Assembly (NCBI GenBank): GCA_011009095.1
Contig: VTPC01090933.1
Coordinates: 82,361 to 146,360 of the forward strand
Reading direction: 5' to 3'
DNA from: Ignelater luminosus
Taxonomy: Eukaryota; Arthropoda; Insecta; Coleoptera; Elateridae
Length of the DNA stretch: 64,000 bases
Shown: positions 1 through 11,271 of the stretch, in pieces
How positions within the stretch are numbered: the stretch's first letter is position 1
Layout: each line of letters starts with the position of its first letter
Notes under the pieces: model-generated
Database searches by the model: none
What the model saw: the letters and a program-made list of their open reading frames with translations, nothing else
Told to the model about the DNA's origin: nothing
Program-made: the position numbers and the translations under genes

Positions 1-2280
1 AACTAAAGCTGATGAAGTTACACGACACACAAAAGCGGAGCATGTAAATTGGGAAACAATGACGTTATTGTTTTATAAAAATTACATTTTTCTCTAACAT
101 CACTCTTGAGCCCTTCACTTATATACTCATTATACATTGCACGCATTCGCTAACGTTTCGTGTAACTTCCCCTATATTTATTTACTTAAATAAAGAAAAT
201 AAGAAAAACTTGTTAGTAAAGGTATAGTAGAATTATACCTTTCAAAGAACATTACAAAATCGATGGCTGAGGCATTTTGTAGTACTTAAGAAGTTTTTTG
301 AATGAATTTTCAGTCTGGCCTAGTCATATAGTATTAATTATAGAGTAGATTAATGGATTCTAAAGAGAAATATTAATAGACGTGCTTCATGTAGAACGCA
401 CACATGATTCCGACGTTTCAATTTTACTGTCTAACTGTGATGTTTTTGAGAACTACGCTTCTGACTGTTTTACCAAAGTTTTAGAAATACATCAAACAAA
501 AGTTCAAAACATCATCATATAAACATCTTTGATATAATATAGATAAAACAGTCAGAAGCGCTCAAATAAATTATATTGAATGAAAACTACATACATATCA
601 TAATATACATATCACATATTGATGTAATACCGAAATGTAATCTCTAATAAGTATTAAAAATAAATGTGTCCAGCAAATTTGAATTGTTGTTGTTACCTTT
701 ATTGCCCAAAATGTGATTGAATCTATAAAACGCACATAAAAAGATTTTAATGTTGTTTATAACAAAATGCATCGTAGTAGTCGAGCAAGACAACTTGTTC
801 TTTCAAATGGCCTAATAAATCAGATGAGTTTAAACAAATTGAAGACACCTGATCAACATAATTGAAGAGACTCTAAAACATTATACCCGTATTTATAGTC
901 AGTATACTTGAACCAAGCTCGAACTTGAGCTCTACTCGAACATGGTCTAATGTTTTACATTGAGACTTAACTCGAAAATGCGAACTCGTACTTGTACTTA
1001 AACACAAAATAAATAAATATACGCCTTGAATGGAGCTTCTGAGCTGAGTATTCAAGCTAAACCAGGAGCCAAACATAGACTCATTGAAGTACTAACTGTA
1101 AAATACGGGCATTAGTCTCGACAGGTGTAATGATGAAAGTAGCAATTGCTCTACGTTATACGTGTTTGAAACAAACAAATTTTTTTTCTGATTTGGCACT
1201 CGAAAACAGCAGTGATGAGAAAAAATTGTTTTCAAGAATGAAGAGAACTCTGTCAGTTCACTAATTCTGAAATTTTTTACAACAAAAGTTTTTGATCAAT
1301 AAAAGTATCTCATAGTGAAAGTCTTCCTACTACTTAAGAGTTTTGACTGAAAACCAAAAATAATCTTCCAGTCAGAGCTTATGGACAAGCAAGAAATAAA
1401 TATTCCCGAAGAACACAAACGCAAAGGCAAATGCACATACTAGGAAACAGGTAGATAAATAACGTCTATAATGCAGTCATCTTGTACAATATAATTTTTG
1501 ACATGTCAGGTTAGACCCTGACTCAGAAACTTACTAATGTATATAAAGGTTTGTTTTTTACTCTTTACAACTTACGAGAAGGAAAGCTACAACTACTCGA
1601 ATACCTTTTCCTTATTTTTTTTTATTTGTTCGGATATCTAAACAAATAATGCCACATAAATTCTTTCATCACTAAGATAGTTGATTCAGTTTATAATGCA
1701 GACGTTTGCAACATTTTGCAACTAGAAGTGGATCTCTTGATAGTTTTTTTTTATTTATTTTGCCCTAAAAGCAGTTTTTTAGTCTTTAGAATTTGGAGAT
1801 TGTTTGCCAAAGACATTTCTGGCCAGCAATATGTTTGAACAGAACCGTGCCTGTTTACATTAAATGTAATGATTTTACTGAAGCCCATCAACTTCCAGCA
1901 GTTGATTTTGTTATTTTGATTTATCATTTTCAAAAAAATTATTACACTTTTGTAATTCAATTTTGAAACCTTTGTATTTTGAGTTACTAGCTTTTGGTCA
2001 ATTTACATATGTTACTGTAACATTTCTGTAAATACTTGGTAAAGTATTGAGTTTCCTCAACAGTCACCAAATTTTATACTTACACTGAAGGAATTTACAT
2101 ATTTCCTGCCATGAGTTAAAAATAGTCAGTAATTGCGCTTTATACGATATTCTTTCCCATTAACAGCTGATTTTGTCAGTAGTACTTAGACTTAAAAACT
2201 TTCAAACTTGTTGAATTGAATTAGTAATACGTGCTAGACACCCAGATCTCTGAAAAAGCAAATTGTAAGTAATTGACTTG
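1..2280. other. AT-rich intergenic stretch, no gene seen
   Basis: I see no exon with coding character on either strand. Around 905-1060 the sequence carries loosely repeated CTCGAAC/ACTTGAG words, like the subterminal repeats of hAT-type elements, but no terminal inverted repeats or target duplication could be fixed. Confidence 0.5.
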
Positions 2281-2286
2281 GGCATT

Positions 2287-2420
2287 AATTCTGTCCTGCA
2301 AAGCAAAAAGCCTTTAACCCTGAAAATCATAGTTTTGAGATATTGAGTGAAACCCGTATGGCTTCTTCACGGTTGTATAGAACAGGACACTAAAAGTTTT
2401 GCTTTGCAAGGCAGAATTAG
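2287..2420. repeat. Short inverted-repeat element
   Basis: The left arm at 2287-2310 (TAATTCTGTCCTGCAAAGCA) is matched by its near-exact reverse complement at 2397-2420, with about 85 bases between. The size and structure fit a small MITE or MITE remnant. No coding content is seen. Confidence 0.5.
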
Positions 2421-2709
2421 GAACAACTATTGCTACCCTGACCGAAGTAAATCCCACACGTAATTGGTACTTCTATTTAATTTAGTTTCTGCAAATATGA
2501 GACGGGCAGCCATAACGCTATTGTGAAAACAGCTTTGTCTATACGTTCGCTCTTTCTTTGATTTATAGCTCAATGTTGTACATACCAAAGAAAATAGAAA
2601 TTCTTCCAGAAATCTTATCTCGTAGAAAATAGAATCAGATTGTACAGGTGTTTCCCAACTCGATGGCCAAAAGTAAATATACCTATTCTTCGGGTCATTT
2701 TGGCTCAAG

Positions 2710-2834
2710 AAGTTCTAATAAACATGTATTTTGTCTATCGGTTTAGAGACTCTTCATTTAAAATCCCACTTGAAATCTTAATTTATTCATAACTCCAAAA
2801 CGCGTCACTTTAGGGTACATGTTTATTAGAACTT
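2710..2834. repeat. Perfect 19-bp inverted repeat
   Basis: AAGTTCTAATAAACATGTA at 2710-2728 is the exact reverse complement of 2816-2834. A related CATGTTTATTA word recurs near 23380. The arrangement fits a small palindromic transposon remnant. Confidence 0.5.
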
Positions 2835-3014
2835 TATGAAATATCTGCTATAACCCTCGAGTTACGAAACACTTTGTATAAATATTCTTTTACGTAAAGG
2901 ACGGCTGGGTTAGTATGGTGGTTGACTTTGCGATGTGGTTCTTAATACTGAGTACGGCAAAAAGTTACACGAGCTGCACTATACAGGTAAGGTATAATTT
3001 CTGATCGTATACCA

Positions 3015-3259
3015 TACGATCAAATAAAAGGTTCATTTGGGGTAGGGCATGGAAAACTGAACTTACGTTTTAACTTAATTTAGATCTAAAATAAACTTTA
3101 AGATCACTGTCAACATATTTGAAACTGCTTATGCAATGCGCATAACCCAACTTCGTGTATGTTGACAGAGATTTTGACATTAATTTCGGTTCTAAATTAA
3201 ACTAAAGCATAAGTTCGTTTTTCCATAGTCAATGATTATGAATTTCTTATTTGATCGTA
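3015..3259. mobile_element. Hairpin MITE with about 80-bp inverted arms
   Basis: The left arm starts TACGATCAAATAA at 3015. The right arm ends TTATTTGATCGTA at 3259. The arms stay alignable for about 80 bases (GAACTTA, TTTAATTTAGA and similar words in both). An inner pair, TGTCAACATAT and ATGTTGACA, continues the palindrome toward the centre. No open reading frame. Target duplication not certain. Confidence 0.6.
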
Positions 3260-3774
3260 TTGTAGACAAAATTAGCCCTGACTAGAGTCTCTGTATACAT
3301 AGTACAGAGAGATCAAAAAGAAATTTTACTGCGGTCACCTTTGGAAAAAACCGTAGTGCATAAATAAACATTGATGTGCACTTGTTCATTGTCAAGGTCT
3401 TGTCAAATATTTTATGAAGTTTGTATTTAGAATTGCCTTTTTGGTTTAAAGTTTTATGTAATTTAGGTGTTAAGAACAAAGAATTTATTTATTAGAAGCA
3501 TATTTCCGTAATGATCAATTTGAAGACACAAAATCTGACAGCTAATATTGTCATTTATTAAGCTATTTTTATAGCTGTAGTGTGTCAAAGGTTTCGGTAT
3601 AGGCAGTCAGTTTTAATCCAAGAGCATATTTTAGAATTTAGTTCCCACAACAAAAAATTTGGTGGATCATGAGATGGGTCCACCCATTGAATAATTATAT
3701 CAAAAGAGTGATGCATCAGTTAAAAGAATCCTGACTTTGCTCAACTCTTATCCATAATCCAGGAACTCTAGCCC

Positions 3775-3926
3775 TGACTAGTAGAATATGTCAACACTGT
3801 TAACACAGAAAACAACTGTTGACAGTTGCAACTTAAGAGATTATGTTATGTAATATAGTAAACACAACTTCACAAGTCCTAACTGTCAACAGCTGTATTA
3901 CAGTGTTGACACATAATACCTAGTCA
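3775..3926. mobile_element. Hairpin MITE, TGACTAG termini
   Basis: The left arm (3775-3834) and right arm (3874-3926) are imperfect reverse complements. Both carry TGACTAG, GTCAACACTGT and TGTTGACAGTT in matching order, with a loop of about 40 bases. Non-coding. A related GCCCTGACTAG word occurs at 3275. Confidence 0.6.
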
Positions 3927-4391
3927 TGGACTCACTGCTCATTATCCAGTTTGTTAGTAACGAACCATTAAAGAGCAAAACTAATCTGTGTAGCCTGCAA
4001 AATAAAAGACTTTATTTATGTTTATTTTGCAAGCCGAAGACGAGGAAGATAAAGTACAAAGAGAAATACAAACATTTTACACGGTATGTATCACTTTCTT
4101 TCCGAGTTTCGCATATGATGTTTTTTGTCGGCATTATATAAGAGATTTATCTAAAATCAGAATTAACCTTTGAAACTAATTTTAAGATACCTGTGATATC
4201 AGACTAAAGAAGAGCTACAAGAAATTCTTTGTCTTTTTCTATTTTCAGCTATTAAAAGTGGCAATACTATGTTGGTGAAATTTTGGGATTACCCATTTAC
4301 ACCAGCTATTGCAGCAACCGCTATAGGACAAAATGATCAACCAGAAGCTGATGATCAAGGTTACAATCAACATTGCCAAAACTGGCTATAA
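3926..4391 (+). other. Possible two-exon coding fragment, unrecognised
   Basis: An open stretch up to 4083 ends in a plausible donor (ACG|GTATGT). A second open stretch from about 4260 to a TAA at 4391 can be joined in frame if splicing uses an AAAAG acceptor at 4258. The joined C-terminal part contains LVKFWDYPF and QHCQNWL. The first part overlaps the end of the neighbouring MITE, and the better-looking TTTTCAG acceptor gives a stop, so this may be chance. I do not recognise the product. Confidence 0.15.
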
Positions 4392-4399
4392 ATCTCCAA

Positions 4400-5940
4400 A
4401 TCTGGAAATTTACAATATTTATGACTGTTCTGACGACAGGTTTCACTGTTATGACTCACCTTCTTAGTAGTTTTTTATGTCTACAATAGTAATAAAAGTG
4501 CTAGTGATTTTTGTACATTTTGTTGCCCATTTTTACCATTCATTAGTACTTTACAAATATGATATTTCCACTTGTGATATACAAAAACTATAGAACATCT
4601 GGGTGAATGTAACTAATCTGTGCGACAGTGACTTTATCACAGAATAATAACATATAATAATAATTAGGCCCAGCTTTTTAGTCGTTTCTTAAGTTTTTAA
4701 GCAAAGCTTTATTGCTATGGCTACAATTATGGAAGTGGTTTTCAACAACTGTTGTAGTCATAAAAATACAGCTCTAGTTAAAGTTAGGCAACTACAGGAA
4801 AACTAGATCTTAAGAAACATTCAGTGTTCGCATGTTTTAGTCTGTTTCAATATTATAGAATTCAGAGTAGGTTTTGATTTTACCCATTTTACCTCATTTT
4901 TACAGTGTACAATAAACACACAGCAGATTCAGGTTTACAATTCAAAAGTAAAAATCACTACATCTTTTGACAGCTTATGTCTAATCTTTACAGAATGGTA
5001 CAAATGACAGATCTTTAATCTATAATATTATTCTTTGAATTCCATAATACTGAATCAGACTATACCTTATCTCATTTCTGTAATTCTAATCCATTTCAAA
5101 TGTTTAGGGTTTTAGTTGCATGCACTGTTATACCCTAAACTTATTTATGTTGGTGTCACTATTTCTAGTTACATATTTCTCACTTCTGTCAAACGAATGT
5201 CTTATGTCAAAATAGGGTTAAAATGCAGTAAATTCGTTTTTATGTGCAAATCAGTTTGATTACAATTAATATTGAAGTAGTAAACAAAAAATACATTTTT
5301 ATTCCAAATAATAAACAGACAACAAAAGGTAACTCTACAAAATGCAAACATTTACCTTTTCTGAATGACAGTCTAACCTCTGATTGTAAATAAAAACAAA
5401 TAACAATATTGTCAACATTTCTCAATGAGAAATTCTGGAAATTCTAGTGTTTAGAAGGTTTTGTTACCAACACAACAAACATTTAACAGGAATTATAGAA
5501 ATGAGATAAACCATATATCACACAGAAAATAAAAAACGAACAACAGAATGGTAAGAGATGTGATCACTCGCTGCCGCCGCCCGCGAGTTTCCCGTAAGAT
5601 ACAATTCCCGGTAAGATACAATAAAACCACAAAATAAAGATCAAAACTTCCTAATAAGGTTGACAAAATATGAGAAAATACTCAAAAAGTAGAAATCTAT
5701 TAGATTATTTGTGAAAATACGTAACGTTGGACGTGACGTTATATTTTTGTGTAAAGACATTGTAGTTGCGTCAAAGAAAAATGAGGGTTACAAAATTTAA
5801 AATTTGAGAAAATAAGGTTACGTCCAACATCGCACGTTTCGGGAATACTCTATTAATAAAAATTAATCAAGTTGACAAATTACGTTTGATTTTTTTTGTA
5901 TTCGAGACGTCACACGACAATCTAAACGTCAACAAATCGT
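4400..5940. other. Intergenic stretch upstream of the protease homologue
   Basis: No gene is seen. There is a small GC-rich patch at 5570-5590, then a near-direct repeat of CCCGGTAAGATACAAT (about 5590-5621). An inverted pair around ACGTTGGACGT (about 5723) and ACGTCCAACAT (about 5820) lies 120-220 bases before the coding start. Their role is unknown. Confidence 0.4.
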
Positions 5941-5949
5941 GACTTTTCA

Positions 5950-8739
5950 ATGGCATTTGATTCATCAGATCTGCAAATGATTTTCAAAACTGCCTCAATT
6001 ACAGTAACTATTTTTAGTATTTTAAGCATATCGCATGGGCAGAGACGATCATTACAACCTATCACTAATAGTAAGGCAAACCGATACAACTGCGCAAAAG
6101 ATCTAAATAGACTTAATTTTAGTAAATGCAAAAATATCTGGAGGAGACGAGGCTTCATTATATGAATATACATTTATGGCAATCGTAGTCAAATACGACC
6201 AAGAAAAGCGAAGATCAACATCTGAAGAAGAAAAAGAAGGCAGAGGTCGACTAATATGTGGTGGAGCTATTATTCATAAAGATTGGGTTTTAACAGCATC
6301 TAGATGTTTCGATGGTGTCGAGAGTTACAAAATGTTTGAGATATTCGCTGGAATTGTTAATCTTAAGAGTGAAGTAGGACAGCAAATTCGTCAAATAGAA
6401 CAAATTGCTATACATCCCTACTATAACACATCTAGTGATGCTTTTAACATAGCTATGGTTAAAGTAAGTATTAGTAAATTATTACTTAGTTCAGAAAATG
6501 CTTAAGTATAATTGTTTACCTTAACTTCGTATTATGTGAAACGGATATAATGTGAAAATTCGACATTACATTGATTTTTGTATCTTCATATTTCTGTTTT
6601 TTCTTCTTCTTCTTTTTCTTGATAGTAAGTCCTACAATTCATCATTTAACCTGGCTTGCATTTATTTTCTTTCTTTCTGCACAAATGTACTTAAGTACAA
6701 AGTACATTTTTGTGTAAGTACTTAAGTACAAGTACTAAATACTTTAAAAAAGAAAAGTATTTAAATACAAAAGTACTTAAATACAGATAAAATGTATTTA
6801 TTTCCTAACTTATAAGTACTTTTCCAAGTACTTTTTTAAATTTATTTTCTCTTTGCTACGTAAGCAATATAAAAATTATAATAAAAAACATATGATGAAT
6901 GTCTTTATCCTAGCCACAATATAAAATTTTTGGTCAGTTTATATTAACTTTGGTTTTATCTTCATAATGAAAAATAAAGTATAAAAAACTTTTCCCAATG
7001 TAAAATTTAATTTAAAAAACTAAAGAAACGGAACTAGGCTTATCAGCATATACTTACATAAGGAATTTTCCTAAACCTAAGGATAAAACATGGACAATCT
7101 CTAGTAGTAGCACCATCAGATTGCAGTCTTCACAAACACCAAAAGCTGTATCAAACACAAAATAAAAGAATAGAATAAATGCGACTTGTCATATATCTGA
7201 AAAGAGTGTAATAGAAAAATTTACATTTTATTCAAAAAGTAGTACTTATATAGATTGAGAAAGTAACTGTATTTGGAAAAGTACTTATATTTGGAAAAAT
7301 ACTTGTACATGGAAAAGTACCTGTACTTTACTTGAATATACTGCATCAGATGTATTTAAGTACCAAGTACAAGTACTAATCAAACTTTAGATTTATAAGT
7401 ACAAGTACAAAGTAAATTACCGATAGAATGTACTTAAGTACAAGTACAAGTACAAAAAAAGGATTTATTTTTGGTTTTTCAAGTACATTTGTTATGTACT
7501 TACCCAGCTCTGCTTACTATATACTTTTTATTCTGATGGCTGATGATAACTTATTGGTCATGATTACAGTCTTGGTATTTCTTATTCATCGAATTGTAAT
7601 TTTTCAAGGTTTGATACTATTTGTTGATAAGATTACCTTTTATTGTATTTTCCCATTGCTGTATTTTGGTTTTTTTAGTTTAGTATTTCGGATTTTTCTC
7701 TTATATTGTTATTACTGAGTTGGCATTGTTGTTATCTTCACATACGAGCATCTCGTTTTCAGTAAAACGTTTCCTTCGTTTCTAACTAGATTATTGTTGT
7801 TGGGTGGGTTCATTATCATTACTATGCATAGTTGAGCAACAAAGAGCAAAATATGGTATTACAGTAGGCCACTCATAAAAGTAACTTCAGATGGGCACTA
7901 GAATTGTTTGGAGAGGCCGGGCTCACCCTGATCTGTTTTCTATTCAAATTATGTTTTCATAAATTGTGTAACTTTCAGGTTTCTACTCCATTTAAGATCA
8001 CATCACATGTTAATTCAGGATATCTTCCAGTCAAACCTCTAAGTATTTCAGGAACAGAAAGATGTCATATTTTAGGGTAGGTATGCAATTAACTTTTTAT
8101 TTTCACTTTTTGTAACACTGACAAAACTGAAATGCATACAGCACACAAGAGTATCTTGGTTAGGTAATGCTGTTTTTAATTTACCATATTAAATCATCAT
8201 TCTTTAAGGTTTGTTAGAGAATATGAAGAAATTCAAGGAAAAGAAATCTATGAAGAAAGGTTAATTAAAGTTCAGTTGCATGCAATAGATTATAGAGAAT
8301 GTGCAAACAGATTAAAGATTATTGGATCACATCAGCCTTATAACTTTTCAAAAAGGAATTACTGTTTAATTCAAATAGAAGACTATCCACATAATAACTC
8401 CCAGGTGATTATAAGCAATACACACAAACTCCAATAAAGAAACGTTTAATATTGTTTTAGGGTGCTTGTGATGGAGATGTAGGTGGGCCCTGTGTCTGTG
8501 GTTTTAAAATACAAGGAATTATAGCCCATCAGACTAATAATTCCTGCTTTAAACCAGGCCATCCAACAACAATAGTTGATGTAGGACATCATCTTAATTG
8601 GATTAGAGCAGTAATTTTACAACTTAATATAATTACTAAAAGCTCAGCAATGCAAATAAGTAGTCATGCAAGATTTTTATTGAAATTATTTTATATTTTG
8701 TTTTTGTTGAAAAGTCTATACTACATTGATCATTTATGA
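5950..8739 (+). CDS. Trypsin-like serine protease homologue, catalytically dead
   Basis: Five exons read in one frame: 5950-6070, 6123-6463, 7979-8076, 8209-8404 and 8461-8739, 344 residues. The first intron is 52 bases (GTAAGG...TTTTAG) and is needed to join the signal peptide to the protease domain. A signal peptide follows Met10 (5977), which may be the true start. The chymotrypsin-fold domain begins ISGG at residue 45. Cys pairs and CGG are present, but all three catalytic positions are changed: TASRC (His to Arg101), FNIAMVK (Asp to Asn149) and GDVGGP (Ser to Val259). It is therefore a pseudoprotease of the insect SPH class, expected to be secreted. After the domain is an unusual tail ending in a strongly hydrophobic stretch (about residues 322-340), perhaps a membrane or GPI-type anchor. 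The function is unknown; insect SPHs often act as cofactors in immune or clotting cascades. Confidence 0.85.
6685..7513. repeat. AAGTAC-rich repeat block inside intron 2, hAT-like
   Basis: The second intron of the protease homologue (6464-7978) holds dozens of AAGTACTT/CTTAAGTACAAGTAC words in both orientations, dense at 6685-6840 and 7230-7500. The right edge reads GTACTTACCCAGCTCTG, whose complement (CAGAGCTGGGTAAGTAC) resembles hAT terminal and subterminal repeats. A matching left end was not found, so the element is probably truncated. Confidence 0.5.
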
Positions 8740-9000
8740 GGATTAGAAATTCTGCTGCAGTCTAGTTGTAAGATGTACTATCACGTAACGGTTTTAACAC
8801 ATTATAAGCTCTTTTTATTGCTGTGTCTATTTTTTATTCTTATTTACTCATGATTTATTTTTACGAATAAGAGGATCTTGTTAAGCAGTTTAACGGTTGA
8901 GTCACAGAACAGTTCTGATTTCAATCTAAATTTAAGTTTCTTCTGGAAAGCAATTCCAGCGTTTTATACTAGAATCAACTAGAATTGATAAACTATCGAT

Positions 9001-9130
9001 AGTTCCAACTATCAATATACCGATAGTCCCGCTCAGAAAATCATCGATATGTCAATAGTACTATCGATAGTCAAAAAGTACTATCGACAGTCAAAAAGTA
9101 CTATCGACAGTCAAAAAGTACTATCGATAG
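9001..9130. repeat. 20-bp tandem repeat with CTATCGATAG palindrome
   Basis: The unit CTATCGATAGTCAAAAAGTA starts at 9061, 9081 and 9101, with a half unit at 9121-9130. The second and third units have GACAG in place of GATAG. Diverged CTATCGATAG and CGATAGT words continue upstream to about 8990. The array lies just downstream of the protease homologue. Confidence 0.8.
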
Positions 9131-9908
9131 TATCTTCGCATTTAATGCTCTATATTGACTGTAGTAAAATAATATTCTTAGTTCAACATAGTTTAGTTTT
9201 ATTATTTTTGTATTTTTTGTATTGTTGCAGACAAGTTAGTATTCACACTTATAAATTTAAATCTAACAACCAGGCATTTTGTTTAATAAAAACCATTTTA
9301 TTCACATTGTGGGATTTAAGTCGTAATCTTCGATTAGAGATAATTTCCCCAGTATTGGAGAATATCATTTGAGAGCACAGATGTGGCCGGTATACTTAAA
9401 AATTTCAATGCAAGCCCAAAAATCAAAAGAATTTACGTTCATTTTTGCAATTGTTTGCTTTAGGTACTGACGAACTAATATTATTGGATTTGTAGCGGAA
9501 GTCGAGGATTTAGCAACTTCCGATCTTCGAGATACTAAGAAGTTAAATAAATTAAAACTACTGGCGGTAGAAGAGATAAATTGAGATGCGATAGTTTTTA
9601 GAAATTGTAGAAAATGACTTACACATTTGGGAAAAAACATTTCAAACATTCTTACCATTATTTTTATGTTGCTAGAAGCGCGAGGGTATGGCTATCTATC
9701 TGTAGTGACGTTGTGATACTGGAATCATTTTCTTCTGTTTGTGTTGCGATTACTTTCTTACCTTTAGTACTCTGGTTAATTAAATGAGTTACTTCTTGTT
9801 GTAGAAGCTGCTGGGCACTCTTAATATTGTCCTCTGACCGAAAAGCAATATTTTTAAAATGTTACATCTCTAACTGAATCTGCAGGCAGTCACGTAAGGG
9901 AACCTATA

Positions 9909-10404
9909 CAGTGTGTCCACATTTCAATGCTCACTATTAGGATCTCGGAAATTGTAAAAGATACGAAGTCGGTTAAATTAGAAAAGATTTGGCTATTTTG
10001 GAGATCAGTTTACTTATGCTTTTGTTTTTTCAAAAAAAGTTCACAGCTTACTAGATATTTGCTACAAATAAAATTGGCAAGTAGGCGTTCCATTAGAAAA
10101 AATTTGGATTTACGTTTCACCGCCGAAGTAAAACAAAAGGCAATTGCGAAAATAACTTTTTGTGTTTCAGAGTAAATTCTCTAAAACACCCTCTTTGTTG
10201 TTCTTTTCTATCTTTGCTCGTTTCTAAGAAAAAAAAATAAGATAATTTTAGCAAATGTCTAGTAAGCCGTAAACTTTTTTTGAAAAAACAAAAGCATAAG
10301 TAAACTGATCTCCAAAATAGCCAAATCTTTTCTAATTTAACCGACTTCGTATCTCTTACAATTTCCGAGATCCAAATAGTGAGCATCGAAATGTGGACAG
10401 ACTG
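9909..10404. mobile_element. Palindromic element, CAGTGTGTCCAC ends, copy 1
   Basis: The left arm begins CAGTGTGTCCACATTT after a TA (9907-9908). The right arm ends in the complement before a TA (10405-10406). Arms are about 160 bases and highly similar. TA flanks and long inverted arms point to a Tc1/mariner-type non-autonomous element. A diverged partial arm (AGTGTGTCCAAGATA) follows at once, about 10407-10510. A second full copy is at 59329-60203. Confidence 0.75.
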
Positions 10405-10879
10405 TATAGTGTGTCCAAGATAAGGATGCACAGCATGGGGATCTTGGAAACGGTAAGAGATACAGGATCGGTTAAATAGGATGAAAGTTGGCTATTCAGA
10501 GGACCTTTTTGTTGGCGTTTGCAAAATCTAGATATCTTAAAAAAAAAGTAGATTTCTCGATTTTTGTTATTATTTTTTCTTTTATTTATTTGAAGAAATA
10601 TCGGAAAACAAACCACTTTTCCATTGCCACTTTTTGTTCTCTATTAAAATGCGCTAACAAAATCCCTGTACAACGTTTCGGTTTCCAGTAGCCATCATCA
10701 ACCTCATTTTTTTAAATAGGCGGAAAAACAATTGAAAATTGCTTTGAATAGCTCTTGTTGTCACGATTCTAATGATGTAAACATGATAGGGTTATTTTGA
10801 TTTCTTATGCTATAAATTAATGCATTCTGCAGTAAAAGACGGATGGAGAAATTGAATAAACCAACTATATTTGGAAGGA

Positions 10880-11270
10880 CATAAAGATAGTAGTTAACCA
10901 TTGCTAGAAATCAATGTAATACATTTTGAAAATACTTTAGGATTGCTTGAAAATATGTAAGAATAGTTGAAAGATATATGGAAATATCCTGAAAGTACGT
11001 GGAAATACCATGGCAATACTGGACTTGTATAGTACCAGTCATCCGAAATTAGTCCAAACATTCGTTTTTGGACGTTCATCGGATGACCACGTACAAGTCA
11101 CATGTAAATTACGTCCAGTAAAGTTGTGAAAAATGTATGTCTCGTGGACGTCCGAGTGCTATATGAGAAAGAACTATAAAAATGCTTGAAATGTGGGGAT
11201 ACATGACAATATTGTGGAAATACGTAGAAAAGCCGTAACAATACTAAATACTTCGGAAATACGTGGAAAT
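10880..11270. repeat. Degenerate GGAAATAC-type repeat, left of the mariner
   Basis: Short words such as GGAAATAC, GCAATACT and CTTGAAAATA recur at irregular spacing here and again at 12555-12725. The mariner copy at 11272 therefore seems to have inserted into one repeat block. A GGACGTTCATCGGATGACCAC stretch near 11060 has a diverged partner near 15170. Confidence 0.4.
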
Positions 11271-11271
11271 A

